Assembly (NCBI GenBank): GCA_003249795.1
Contig: QKHZ01000178.1
Coordinates: forward strand, 1-41,998
DNA: 41,998 bases
Reading direction: 5' to 3'
Source of the DNA: a bacterium
Lineage (GTDB): Bacteria > Planctomycetota > SZUA-567
The position numbers were made by a program, and so were the translations under genes. Of this stretch, positions 25,334 through 35,158 are shown one piece after another. Each line of letters opens with the position of its first letter. Position 1 is the stretch's first letter. The notes below the pieces were generated by a model. The model was given only the letters and a program-made list of their open reading frames with translations, was not told the origin of the DNA and searched no databases.

Positions 25334-25843
25334 GTGGATCGCGAGTTGGATGAAGAGCAGAAAAACGCAATCCGTACCCGCCCGCGGTTAGGCAAAAGAT
25401 CCAGCTTCTGGTTGCTGGTCGTCTGGGCTGTTTACTGTACGATTCGTGCTTGGCCGTATTTTTCCGACGAGTTTCAGCAGGAGATATGTCTGGCATTCGG
25501 CCAGACGGAACGGGCGTCTGCAACGGTGGTAAAAATCTGGCATCAGGTTCAAGAGATGGTTCCGGTTGGTTATGAATATTCCGTTGGGGAAAATAAGTAT
25601 ACCGGATGCAGTTATCAGGAAAACAGTCCATGTCAGATTGGGGATTCGGTTCCGGTCATTTACTCTGTTGCCCATCCTCAAATCTCCAGAGCAGAGGGGA
25701 TGAGTAGTCATTTTGCTCCGGTGTCTATGAAAATTATGGGGGCTTTGGCGATCATTCTGTGGGGGGCGCTTGTCTATATTGTCTGGTCAGACGTGCGGCA
25801 GCGGAAACTGGTGGCAGGCAAAACGGACGAAATGTTTGCATAA
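25334..25843 (+). CDS. Two-helix membrane protein, DUF3592-like, copy 2
   Basis: 169 residues from a GTG at 25334 (AAGGGGA upstream), only nine bases after the previous stop. Same layout as its neighbour: helix (FWLLVVWAVYCTI), FGQ.. motif, VPVGYEYSVGENKYTGCSY, IGDSVPVIYSVAHPQIS, EGMSS, second helix (IMGALAIILWGALVYIVW) and a basic tail. Sequence identity is limited but motif order is the same. Together with the preceding three genes it makes a cassette of two duplicated pairs. Confidence 0.65.
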   Translation: MDRELDEEQKNAIRTRPRLGKRSSFWLLVVWAVYCTIRAWPYFSDEFQQEICLAFGQTERASATVVKIWHQVQEMVPVGYEYSVGENKYTGCSYQENSPCQIGDSVPVIYSVAHPQISRAEGMSSHFAPVSMKIMGALAIILWGALVYIVWSDVRQRKLVAGKTDEMFA

Positions 25844-25979
25844 ATCGTGCAACAGTTGCATGGGTTATGCACTTCGTTTTTGTCTCTGACAGTTCTGTGG
25901 TACAAAAATAGCAAAAATACCGTGACGTTGTTGCGGAAATTGTATACAGTGGGTAGAGGGAATTCCGGCTGGAGATCGA

Positions 25980-27557
25980 ATGCGTACGATTTATCTGAAT
26001 CAGGATAACTCCCACTTCTGGAGCATGCATCCGGCCGAGGATATGTCGGAAAAAGGGCTGCGGCGGCTGGTCGATTTTTACGTCACCGGCACGCAGGTCA
26101 AGTCAATCCTGTTTTGCGTCAACGTGCAGCATGCATTGCTGGAGAGCGAAGTCTGGAAGTCGTTTTATGCCGATTACGATCCGGATCAGGGCGATGACCA
26201 GCCGTGCCTCAAGCGCGTGCATGGCCTCAAAAACCTCCTGCTTCTGAAAGATCTGAAAATCAATCCATACAAAGTCTGGTTGAAGCGTTGCCGCGAGCTT
26301 GGCGTCGAGGGCTGGATCAGTCTTCGCATGAACGACTGCGGGGATCTGGATGACTGGGCGATGCCGTATGAGGATGCGCCTGAATGGGCGCACCATAATC
26401 CGGGCGTTTTCTGGCGAACCCATCCTGAACTCCGCCGCCTGAAAAATCGTAGCCAGAGCGGTTTTGCCGGAACGCTTGATTACGCAAAGCCCGAAGTCCG
26501 CGCGGCTTACCTTGCCATGATCAATGAACTGCTTGAACGGCTGGACCCCGACGGGCTGGAGCTTGACTGGATGCACTGGGTGATGATGTTTGCGCCGGGG
26601 GCAGAAGCGGCCGGTGCGAAGATTCTGAACGGATTTCTCCGCGAGGTCCGCACAATACTGGACAAGGCCGAACATCGACTTGGTCATAAAATCCGGCTTG
26701 CCCACCGCGTTCCGGCTGATCCGCAGGCGGCGCTGGAGCTTGGCTATGATGTGATCGGCTGGGCAGATGAAAAACTTGCCGACGTGCTGATCCTGTCCGG
26801 ATTTTCAGGCGCGACAAACTTCGATTATCCGATTACGGTTTGGCGCAAGCTGGTCGGAAACGATGTCAAGCTGATCGCATCGGCAGAATGCTGCGCCAGT
26901 GCGTATCCGGGATCGGCGATCTTCAGTTACGATGCACTTTACGGAAGCGCGGCCGCGGCGTTGCAGAGCGGTGCCGACGGGATTTATCTGATCAATGAAT
27001 GCTATCGCGAATCGGATGCGCCGGAGTTGCTGTCGCATGTATTGCAGCATTGCGGGCAGCTGGAAACACTCAGCGGCTGCGTCCGCAGGCATGCGGTCAG
27101 TTACGCGCAGGTGTGTGCGCCGGGGAAGGTTGCCGGAGCGCGGCTGCCGGTTGCGCTGCGGAAGTCGGCTTCGGGGCTGGATTTCAGCCGGATGGATGAA
27201 ACCATTGACCTGCGGATTAATCTCGGGACAAAGCCGGAGAAGGGCAGGGTCTTTTTGCGACTCGGTTTTTCAGGCGTTGAGGACAAGAAAGCGGTTAAGG
27301 CTGCGCCGGTACGGATCAATTCGTATCCGCTGCTTTTGACACTCAACCGGCCGTTTGAGTCAATGAGTTCTAACGCGTGGGCGGCGCTGAAGTCGAGCCT
27401 GCCGAGTGATGTTCCGGCGGCTGTCGAAAAAACGGCGTGCTGGGATGTGCCGCTACAAATGTTGCAGGACGGAATTAATCTGATTGAGTATCTTCCGCCG
27501 CAGGTTGACGGGATGCTGGAGTGGGCTGAGCTTGCGGTTATTCCGACCACGGAATGA
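25980..27557 (+). CDS. Glycoside hydrolase-like TIM-barrel protein
   Basis: 525 residues from ATG 25980 (GGAG upstream). The first 340 residues look like a glycosidase TIM barrel: an early NQDNSHFWSM, RELGVEGWISLRMND, LDYAKPEVRAAYLAMINELL, then LDPDGLELDWMHW, where D and the nearby acids could be catalytic, and later GYDVIGWADEKLADVLILS and GADGIYLINECY. A C-terminal beta-domain (about 395-525) follows. It resembles the uncharacterised glycosyl-hydrolase-like families common in PVC bacteria. There is no signal peptide, so a cytoplasmic place is likely. The substrate cannot be assigned. Confidence 0.65.
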   Translation: MRTIYLNQDNSHFWSMHPAEDMSEKGLRRLVDFYVTGTQVKSILFCVNVQHALLESEVWKSFYADYDPDQGDDQPCLKRVHGLKNLLLLKDLKINPYKVWLKRCRELGVEGWISLRMNDCGDLDDWAMPYEDAPEWAHHNPGVFWRTHPELRRLKNRSQSGFAGTLDYAKPEVRAAYLAMINELLERLDPDGLELDWMHWVMMFAPGAEAAGAKILNGFLREVRTILDKAEHRLGHKIRLAHRVPADPQAALELGYDVIGWADEKLADVLILSGFSGATNFDYPITVWRKLVGNDVKLIASAECCASAYPGSAIFSYDALYGSAAAALQSGADGIYLINECYRESDAPELLSHVLQHCGQLETLSGCVRRHAVSYAQVCAPGKVAGARLPVALRKSASGLDFSRMDETIDLRINLGTKPEKGRVFLRLGFSGVEDKKAVKAAPVRINSYPLLLTLNRPFESMSSNAWAALKSSLPSDVPAAVEKTACWDVPLQMLQDGINLIEYLPPQVDGMLEWAELAVIPTTE

Positions 27558-27721
27558 GGATCACGGGAGTTTGCTTTCTTTATCCGGTAAGAATTGCAGG
27601 TTCCGGAGAAAATCAGGCCGGTTTCTGGTAACCAACGGCAACTGCTTTATTTCCAAGATGTAAGATCTGCGTAAATTTTCGTTAACCCCGACCGAAGCGG
27701 GCAAAACCCGTCAGAAAAGTC

Positions 27722-28856
<1,135 letters not shown>

Positions 28857-28908
28857 GTTTTGTAAAAACAGCAAGTCTGTTAGGTCGGTAACGATCTGCA
28901 TTCCGTAC

Positions 28909-28941
28909 GCGGGAAGGGGCTCAGCCTCTTCCCGCTTTTTT
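28909..28941 (+). terminator. Intrinsic terminator of gap
   Basis: GCGGGAAG (28909-28916) / CTTCCCGC (28928-28935) with an inner GGC/GCC extension, followed by TTTTTT, 52 bp after the gap stop. Confidence 0.9.
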
Positions 28942-29010
28942 GTGGGGTTTAGCGGTGGCTACTTGGCTGCCGTTTTTTGGCGGGATGTGTTGATGCCTTC
29001 GCGCCTGCCT

Positions 29011-29078
29011 CGTCGCCCCTTGACAATGACTGCATCAGCAATACCGCCGCTGATGCGCAACATTGCCTGCGGGTGCTC
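29011..29078. repeat. Dispersed hairpin repeat, copy 1
   Basis: About 68 bp almost identical to 33596-33667: CGTCG.., TTGACAATGAxTGCATCAGC, a variable loop, then ACCGCCGCTGATGCGCAACA and TTGCCTGCGGG. The inner arms GCATCAGC (29032-29039) and GCTGATGC (29049-29056) are perfectly complementary and CAATG/CATTG extends the stem. It lies downstream of both convergent genes, like a REP element. Confidence 0.75.
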
Positions 29079-29125
29079 CTCGCATCCGCATCGGCAGAAG
29101 AAATGTGGTGTCTGGATTGGTTGTA

Positions 29126-29752
29126 TTATCCGTTGCGTCTCAGGCCGGTGATGGCGGTGACAGACTTTTCCGGGATCATCTGGAAGCGTTCTGTCAACTG
29201 CACACCGAGGGTTGAGGTGAGTTGCAGCGCGTCGGCGATCTGTCTCTGGTTGTCGAGGCCAAGGTCGCCGTATCCGGCGGAGTAACGCTGCGGCAGGACA
29301 GCGCCGCCGCTGCGGACATAGCTCGCGGGCAGCAAGGTCTTGTGGATATAGCCGAGGGCGTCGTCAACGGTTTCTGATGCCACAGCGTCGTAGACGAGAG
29401 CCTTGGCGCCGTCGTGTTCATCAAAACAGCGTTGTGTCTCTTCTACAATTTCTTTGCCGACTGTCGCGGCCATAAAAAAAATACTGCTGCATCCCTGCAG
29501 GAATTCCGCCAGTTTTTCACTCCGTAAAATCCCGGCGCCGGTTTCGATTTGTCCGGAGGATGCCGCCGTTATCGGAAGCTCGATCCAGACTCCGCACGGT
29601 TTACAGAGGGCGAAGGCGTCTTTCATCTGCTGATTGAGTTTTTGGGCGTAGTCGGCGGGGATCTCGGTCCGGTGGCGGTTGGCACCGAGGCGGCTGAGCA
29701 CCGCATCCTTGGGTAGCGGCAGGTAAATAGAAGATACCGGTTGCGGCTTCAT
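29126..29752 (-). CDS. Stand-alone methionine synthase reactivation-domain protein
   Basis: 208 residues. The C-terminal half matches the cobalamin-dependent methionine synthase (MetH) activation domain: RYSAGYGDLGLDNQRQIADAL (R156 to about 176; the usual SPGYGD is SAGYGD), then TLGVQLTERFQMIPEKSVTAITGL. In full MetH this domain binds S-adenosylmethionine and helps re-methylate inactive cob(II)alamin. As a separate protein it is known from some anaerobes with split MetH. No other metH part is nearby. The N-terminal 60 residues (LPLPKDAVLSRLGANRHRTE) fit the start of such split proteins. The function is inferred from the family. Confidence 0.8.
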   Translation of the reverse strand: MKPQPVSSIYLPLPKDAVLSRLGANRHRTEIPADYAQKLNQQMKDAFALCKPCGVWIELPITAASSGQIETGAGILRSEKLAEFLQGCSSIFFMAATVGKEIVEETQRCFDEHDGAKALVYDAVASETVDDALGYIHKTLLPASYVRSGGAVLPQRYSAGYGDLGLDNQRQIADALQLTSTLGVQLTERFQMIPEKSVTAITGLRRNG

Positions 29753-30154
29753 GCGGTTGTCTCGCTCTTCCTCTTCGTGATGGTTTCAAAAAATCATGTC
29801 AGCTGTTTGATCAAAATAAAATGAAAAAAGATTGAAAGAAACCGGCTTATTTCGGGAATTATCGGACGTAGAACGATACGGCGCAAGTGTTTTCATTTCG
29901 AATTTGAAAATACGGTGTTGTGTGTCTACTTGTTCAGAGGATGTCCGGATCTTTCCATTTCGTTCGGAACGCGGAATGTTTTGCCGTTTTTTGGGGAAAT
30001 TCTGTCGATAAACAGGATGCGCATCTTTGGGCTGTTGCGGCCTGTGTGTGTGGAAGGCTTGCTGGAAGATAGGCGCACTTGTTTGGATGGTTTGCGGCTG
30101 CAATAACAGTTGCAGGCGGCGAGAGTTGAGCGTGGTTCAGAAATAAAGACAGGG
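29753..30154. other. AT-rich intergenic region between divergent genes
   Basis: This stretch of 402 bp separates the minus-strand MetH-activation protein and the plus-strand amidase. It probably holds both promoters, but I could not choose a confident box pair. No gene or repeat is evident. Confidence 0.45.
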
Positions 30155-30970
30155 ATGGCTGTAGTGGAAAACGGAATGCAACGGCGTGATTTTTTGAAGT
30201 GGGCTGGTGGTGCGCTGGCGATGGCGGGGGCGTTGGTATTGCCCGGATGCGGATCGGCGGCATCGAGTATGCTTCGGCGCGAGGGAGAGGACGATCTTCT
30301 TTCGCAAACGCCTGCAGGTGAGTCGTATTATGACCGCCTCGTGCGTGAGCGTGCCAGTCGGAATGCGGAAACGGTTTCAGAGCAGCGTCAGCAACCGCAG
30401 CAGGTGATGCAACGGCCGATCGAGCAACGGCCGGTCTCACGGCGGAGCGCTCCGACAAACACGGGAATTGCGGCAATCGCCCGCGCAAGCTGGGGGGCAA
30501 GGTCGCCGTTGGTTTCAAAAATGAAGCCGATGGGCGGAATCCAGCGGATTACGATTCACCATGAAGGAAACCCCAAGCCGAATACGGATGTGACCGCCGC
30601 ACAGGTGGCACAGACTCTGCGCGGGATTCAACTCTCACATGCAAAGCGGTTGGGTGCGGGCGATATCGGCTATCATTATATTGTCGACCGCAGCGGACGG
30701 ATCTGGGAAGGACGCAGCACACAGTATCAGGGCGCACACATCAGCAAATATAACCCGCATAACGTCGGGGTCATGGTGCTCGGAAACTTTGACCTGCAGT
30801 ATCCGACCAGTTCGCAAATGTCGTCATTACAGAATCTGTGCGGGGTGTTGGCCGCCGGATACGGGATTTCACCGCGGCATGTGTATTGTCACGGAGAACT
30901 CGCCAATACACGCTGCCCCGGAAAAAATCTGCGCACGTATATGAACCGGATCCGGGGGCAGATTGCGTGA
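30155..30970 (+). CDS. Tat-exported N-acetylmuramoyl-L-alanine amidase (PGRP/amidase_2 type)
   Basis: 271 residues from ATG 30155; ATG 30176 is also possible. The N-terminus has a twin-arginine signal (MQRRDFLKWAGGALAMAG) ending in a lipobox-like LVLPGC, so export folded and lipid anchoring are likely. A Gln/Arg-rich linker (about 70-110) precedes the amidase domain. Zinc ligands and catalytic residues are visible: TIHHEGN (H135), GYHYIVD (H174, Y175), H246 in HGELANTRCPG and C254. The domain cuts the MurNAc-L-Ala bond of peptidoglycan. The early RASWGARSP is typical of peptidoglycan-recognition proteins. A terminator follows. Confidence 0.85.
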   Translation: MAVVENGMQRRDFLKWAGGALAMAGALVLPGCGSAASSMLRREGEDDLLSQTPAGESYYDRLVRERASRNAETVSEQRQQPQQVMQRPIEQRPVSRRSAPTNTGIAAIARASWGARSPLVSKMKPMGGIQRITIHHEGNPKPNTDVTAAQVAQTLRGIQLSHAKRLGAGDIGYHYIVDRSGRIWEGRSTQYQGAHISKYNPHNVGVMVLGNFDLQYPTSSQMSSLQNLCGVLAAGYGISPRHVYCHGELANTRCPGKNLRTYMNRIRGQIA

Positions 30971-31023
30971 GGACGTTTTTGCGTTCCGAATGGACGCGCG
31001 GATGAGGGGTTGACGATGAAAAA

Positions 31024-31057
31024 CGGGCGCGGCCGGAAGACGGCGGGCCTGTTTTTT
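31024..31057 (+). terminator. Intrinsic terminator after the amidase gene
   Basis: CGGGC/GCCTG and GCCG/CGGC stems separated by a small internal loop, with a GAAGA apical loop, followed directly by TTTTTT (31052-31057). Confidence 0.65.
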
Positions 31058-31113
31058 ATTCATGAGAAAAGATTGTTGTCGGAAACAAGAGTGTTGAAAA
31101 GGGAAACGATCGC

Positions 31114-33570
31114 GTGAGGTATTGGTATTGGCTAGGATACAGGCCGCTTGTGACGGTGTGCGCCGGGGTGCTAGCGGGAGTGTTGTGCGGACGCTTGGCT
31201 GGCGAGGCATCATCAGGCCTTCAGACGGGGCTGCTCTGCGGGTGGGGTGCTTGCTGTGTGCTTGCGTTTTTCTGTCTTCTTTTGGCGAAGAAAAATAAAC
31301 CTGCCGTGTTAACGGGGGGCGAGTGTCTGCCTCAGGGCCATTCGGAAAATTCGGATTCTTTGGATCAGACGTCTTCGCGGTTTCCGTGGCTTTTGCCGGT
31401 TGAGCAGCGGTGGGCTGACGGACGTTTTCTAAGCCTTCTGGTTTGTGCGTTTTTCTTTCTCGGATTTTGGCAAGGCGTACGTAACGACAGGACGCTGCGT
31501 GAGGAAGAGGCGACGTTTCGTGCGTTACCGCAGCGTCCGGAAATCTCCGTGCGCTTAACCGAAGTGCCGGAGCATTCGCTTTCTGATGAAGATGAGGGCT
31601 ATTGGCAGGCGGCCGGAATTTTGACGCGGGTTAATGATGAATATGTGACGTTGCCGGTATTGGTTTCCGGATTTGGAGAACGTCCGCAGCAGCGCGCAAC
31701 CGTATGGAACGGTCGGGCGTATGAGCGAAAGATAAAGCCTGCGGCGTGGGCAGGGGCGTTTGATCTGCGCGAATATCTTCGACGTCGCGGATTGTGCGGG
31801 GCGCTGCAGTTTACAGATGGATACCAGCAGGATGAAACTGTTGCACGGACGGGGCTGCTGTGGCGGGTTGACCGGTTGCGAGGTTCTCTTGTGACTGGAC
31901 TGCTACAGGCGCTGCCGGATCAGCGGGGCGCGTTTCTGGCGGCGGCGCTGTTTGGTTACCGCAAGCAACTCTCCGAAGCGACGCGGCAGGATTTTCAGCA
32001 GGCAGGGGTCGGACACGTTCTCGCCATCAGCGGGCTGCATGTGGGGATGGTTGCGGCGATCCTGTGGTTTCTGGTTTCGCGCGGGATTGCTGACAGGCGG
32101 ATTGTCGCGGGGCTTTGCATAGCCGGTTGTATCGCTTATGTCATTCTCTCGGGTGGACGCGTTGCCGCGGTGCGGGCGGGGATCATGACATGCATGTATC
32201 TTGGCGGTTTTCTGATTTGCCGGCGAAGTGACTTGACAAATTCCCTAGCGGGCGCGGCGATGATTTTGATGCTGCTGAATCCGCTGGTTGTTGCCGATAT
32301 GGGGTTTCTGCTGAGTTTTGTGGCGGTGATGTTTATCGAGCGCGGGGTGAAGTTCAGTAGCGCCCTGCTGGACTGGATGCAGACAACAAAAACTGGCGTA
32401 AAGAAAAAGCTGACGCCGGTGCGGCGGTTTGTGCGCTGGGCGGTGGCACTGCTGATCAGTTGCGTATTTGCGTGGCTCGGGGTGATGCCACTGTCGGTGA
32501 TGGCGTTTGGGCAGGCGGCTCCGGCGGGGCTGCTCGTGAACCTGTTTGTCATGCCGTGGACGACGGTGGTACTGGCGGCGGGAATCGGCGCGCAGGCGGC
32601 AGCACTTGTTCATCTGCCTGCTTCTCTTGTGAATTTACTGGCGATGCCTTCGCAGATTCTTCTGTGGATTCTATCACACGTGCGGGGACTGCCGGACTGG
32701 ATCTCGGCGCGTCCTGATTCGGGCTGGGTCGCAGTTTATTATCTCGGCTTTGCGTGTTTGCTCATTCCTTTGGGTAAACCTGGATCATGGCTGAAGCGCG
32801 GACGGATTGTGCTTGGGGTTATTGCTGCCGGTGTGGGACTCGTGCAGGTTATGGGGGCGACGAGTGTTTTGTCGGGAAAACCGGTCGTGACGCTGCTTCC
32901 GGGCGGAAGAATGGACGGGATTGTATGGACAAAACCGGCAGGCGAAGCGGTTCTGTTTGCACCGGACAAGTTTACAGAGCGGGATGCAGAACGGTATCTG
33001 CGTCAGAACGGGATGCGGCCGCAGTTTTCATCTGTGGTTCGTCTCGTGTCGAAAGAGACACTGTTATCCGAAACCGTGGTTCATTCACCCTCAAAAAATA
33101 ATGTGGTGGAAATCCTGTGGAAGCAGGAAGGCGTCTTTTACCAGCGCGTTGCGCTTGCAGAAGGCGCGCTTGAAATCAGGCGGGGGCGCGACGGTAAAAT
33201 CACGTGGGTGTCGTTGTGGGTCAGCGCAACGGATCGGGAGCCTGCTTCAATGGTTGTCGTGAGCCCGCGTGTGTGGCCGGGGCAGATCCTGTACCGGATG
33301 GATAAACTGTCCGAATTGGAAAAAGATGCGCTGCGGCTGGTGTCGTGGCAATTGGCGACGACAAAAAAGAACGAAGAGAACGAACTGGCGGCTGCTGCGG
33401 CGACCAATGATTCGACAATGATCCTGTTAAACAGAAAGCCGGAGCAGGATCAAGCGTGGACAGACCGGCGTCAGTTCGGAGCCGTACAGGTATATGATCT
33501 CGGGTCGGATACAGGCAAAGCGACGGTTCTCGGGTATGACGGTTGCGACTGGAAGGGACTTGCCCCGTAG
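31114..33570 (+). CDS. ComEC/Rec2-like membrane protein with degenerate C-terminal domain
   Basis: 818 residues from GTG 31114 (AAAGGGAAA upstream). N-terminal membrane helices, a soluble OB-like part (about 130-240; FDLREYLRRRGLCGALQ is typical), then the Competence domain with GHVLAISGLHVGMVAAILW and RAGIMTCMYLGG and many helices to about 580. ComEC forms the inner-membrane channel that takes in single-stranded DNA during transformation. Usually a metallo-beta-lactamase domain follows. Here the position of its DVGQGDA start reads LLPGGRMDG (about 592-600) and no HxHxDH appears in the remaining 220 residues. So this is a ComEC with a decayed or replaced C-terminal domain; activity in DNA uptake is uncertain. 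No other competence genes are near. Confidence 0.8.
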   Translation: MRYWYWLGYRPLVTVCAGVLAGVLCGRLAGEASSGLQTGLLCGWGACCVLAFFCLLLAKKNKPAVLTGGECLPQGHSENSDSLDQTSSRFPWLLPVEQRWADGRFLSLLVCAFFFLGFWQGVRNDRTLREEEATFRALPQRPEISVRLTEVPEHSLSDEDEGYWQAAGILTRVNDEYVTLPVLVSGFGERPQQRATVWNGRAYERKIKPAAWAGAFDLREYLRRRGLCGALQFTDGYQQDETVARTGLLWRVDRLRGSLVTGLLQALPDQRGAFLAAALFGYRKQLSEATRQDFQQAGVGHVLAISGLHVGMVAAILWFLVSRGIADRRIVAGLCIAGCIAYVILSGGRVAAVRAGIMTCMYLGGFLICRRSDLTNSLAGAAMILMLLNPLVVADMGFLLSFVAVMFIERGVKFSSALLDWMQTTKTGVKKKLTPVRRFVRWAVALLISCVFAWLGVMPLSVMAFGQAAPAGLLVNLFVMPWTTVVLAAGIGAQAAALVHLPASLVNLLAMPSQILLWILSHVRGLPDWISARPDSGWVAVYYLGFACLLIPLGKPGSWLKRGRIVLGVIAAGVGLVQVMGATSVLSGKPVVTLLPGGRMDGIVWTKPAGEAVLFAPDKFTERDAERYLRQNGMRPQFSSVVRLVSKETLLSETVVHSPSKNNVVEILWKQEGVFYQRVALAEGALEIRRGRDGKITWVSLWVSATDREPASMVVVSPRVWPGQILYRMDKLSELEKDALRLVSWQLATTKKNEENELAAAAATNDSTMILLNRKPEQDQAWTDRRQFGAVQVYDLGSDTGKATVLGYDGCDWKGLAP

Positions 33571-33595
33571 CCGGATTTGTGCGGTGCATCCGCTG

Positions 33596-33667
33596 CGTCG
33601 CGCTCTTGACAATGATTGCATCAGCTTGAACCGCCGCTGATGCGCAACATTGCCTGCGGGCGCTTCT
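33596..33667. repeat. Dispersed hairpin repeat, copy 2
   Basis: Second copy of the element at 29011-29078 in the same orientation. Arms GCATCAGC (33618-33625) and GCTGATGC (33636-33643) are identical; loops differ slightly. It starts 25 bp after the comEC-like stop, again in a 3' intergenic position. Confidence 0.75.
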
Positions 33668-33671
33668 TGCC

Positions 33672-33696
33672 GCTGCACCTTAGCGCAGCCTTTTTT
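33672..33696 (+). terminator. Possible terminator after the comEC-like gene
   Basis: GCTGC (33672-33676) / GCAGC (33685-33689) followed by CTTTTTT. The stem is short, but it directly follows the hairpin repeat and precedes the alr promoter region. Confidence 0.45.
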
Positions 33697-33703
33697 CCGG
33701 CCC

Positions 33704-33732
33704 TTGTGTTGTGTCGCCGTTTGCGGTAAGAT
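33704..33732 (+). promoter_or_regulatory. Candidate promoter of alr
   Basis: TTGTGT (33704-33709), 17-bp spacer, TAAGAT (33727-33732), about 45 bp before the alr start. Each box is only a moderate match. Confidence 0.35.
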
Positions 33733-33777
33733 CATTGTCTTCGAAAAACCGGCATTGTTTTCAGAAATGGATCCGCT

Positions 33778-34953
33778 ATGCCCATGCATGCGCTCAAACA
33801 CCCTTCCCATCACCGCAGTTGGGTCGAGATTGACCTCGGTGCAATCCGCTACAATATGCGGCGTTTTCACGAGCTTGTCGGCCCGGATGTGCAGATCATG
33901 CCATCGGTCAAAGCCAATGCGTACGGGCATGGCGCGGCGGTGGTAGCGCCGGTGTTTGTGCAGGAAGGGGCAGAACGCCTGCTCGTTGCGACCTTGCAGG
34001 AAGCGCAGCAGATCCGTGATATCGGCGCCCGTCTTCACCTGATCGGCGCGCCGCTTCCGGAAGAGATTCCTGCCGCCGTCGAGATGGGGCTGTGTTTGAG
34101 TATCCATGAACCGGACATCGCGCGGTTGATCAGCCTTGAGGCGGTGCATCAGAATCGTGTTGCCGTGGTTCATCTGAAGATCGACACGGGGATGGGGCGT
34201 CTCGGGGTGCTGCCGGAGGAAGTCGCGGAGGTCGCCGCATTTCTGCACGGACTGCCAGGGATCGAGCTTGAGGGCGTGTTTATGCACTTTGCCGACGCGT
34301 CGGACGAGGCGTACAGTCTGCTGCAACTGCAACGCTTCAAACAGGCAATCTCGATTCTTGAAGAAGAAGGAATCCATGTTCCGGTCAGGCACGCGTCAAG
34401 CTCCGCGTCGGCGGTGCTGTATCCGGAGTCGCACTTTGATATTATCCGGCCCGGTGCGGGGCTGTATGGCTATCAGAGCCCGGGATGGTTGCGGCAGCGT
34501 TTTCCACTGCGTCCGGTGATGAGCTGGAAGTGTATCGTCGTGCAGGTCAAAGACTATCCAGAAGGCTCGCACCTCGGGTACAACCGCACATTCACAACAA
34601 GAAGGCCGACCAAGGTGGCGGTGTTGCCGGTGGGATATGCCGACGGCTACGTCCGCGAATTCAGTAACCGCGCGCAGGTGCTCATCCGCGGGCGGCGTGC
34701 GCCGATTGTCGGGATGATCAGCATGGACTACGCAATGGCGGATGTGACCGAATTTGACGATGTCACTATCGGCAGTGAAGTGACCTTGCTGGGCAAAGAC
34801 GGAAACGATGAAATCACGGCGGAAGAATTGTCCGAACACGCCGGGACGATCCCGTATGTTGTGACCACCTGCATCGGCCACCGGATTGGCCGTTCGGTCA
34901 TTGACAGCGATCCGGATCAACCTTCATCAGAATCCCCGACTACGCGCCGCTGA
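33778..34953 (+). CDS. alr: Alanine racemase
   Basis: 391 residues. A PLP-dependent fold-type III enzyme that makes D-alanine for peptidoglycan. PLP lysine K45 lies in SVKANAYGHG, the opposite-face catalytic Tyr Y268 in LGYNRTF, and LKIDTGMGRLG, GVFMHFADASD, RPGAGLYGY, PVGYADGY and GMISMDYAMADVT are all conserved. The length is normal. The start at ATG 33778 leaves a short His-rich lead before WVEIDLGAI. It is a single gene with its own weak promoter; the amidase upstream also acts on the cell wall. Confidence 0.96.
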   Translation: MPMHALKHPSHHRSWVEIDLGAIRYNMRRFHELVGPDVQIMPSVKANAYGHGAAVVAPVFVQEGAERLLVATLQEAQQIRDIGARLHLIGAPLPEEIPAAVEMGLCLSIHEPDIARLISLEAVHQNRVAVVHLKIDTGMGRLGVLPEEVAEVAAFLHGLPGIELEGVFMHFADASDEAYSLLQLQRFKQAISILEEEGIHVPVRHASSSASAVLYPESHFDIIRPGAGLYGYQSPGWLRQRFPLRPVMSWKCIVVQVKDYPEGSHLGYNRTFTTRRPTKVAVLPVGYADGYVREFSNRAQVLIRGRRAPIVGMISMDYAMADVTEFDDVTIGSEVTLLGKDGNDEITAEELSEHAGTIPYVVTTCIGHRIGRSVIDSDPDQPSSESPTTRR

Positions 34954-35078
34954 ACCTTCCCAAACCGCCAGTTTTTATAACCGTTCCACTGGCTTGGGAT
35001 TGTATTTCCGGTTTTCGATGCTGTTTTGACGGAAATGTTAAACGTTTGTACAAGAGGGGTTGCGGGAAGGAATAACGC

Positions 35079-35107
35079 TTGACGGCTTCGGGCGTATCCG
35101 GTCTAAT
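35079..35107 (+). promoter_or_regulatory. Promoter of the GH13 gene
   Basis: TTGACG (35079-35084), 17-bp spacer, TCTAAT (35102-35107), about 50 bp before ATG 35159. Both boxes are five of six to consensus and the spacing is ideal. It also argues against starting the protein at 35060. Confidence 0.65.
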
Positions 35108-35158
35108 GAGCCAAAAGCCGCGCGGGGCGGTGAAATTTATACAAAAATGGAGCCGCGC

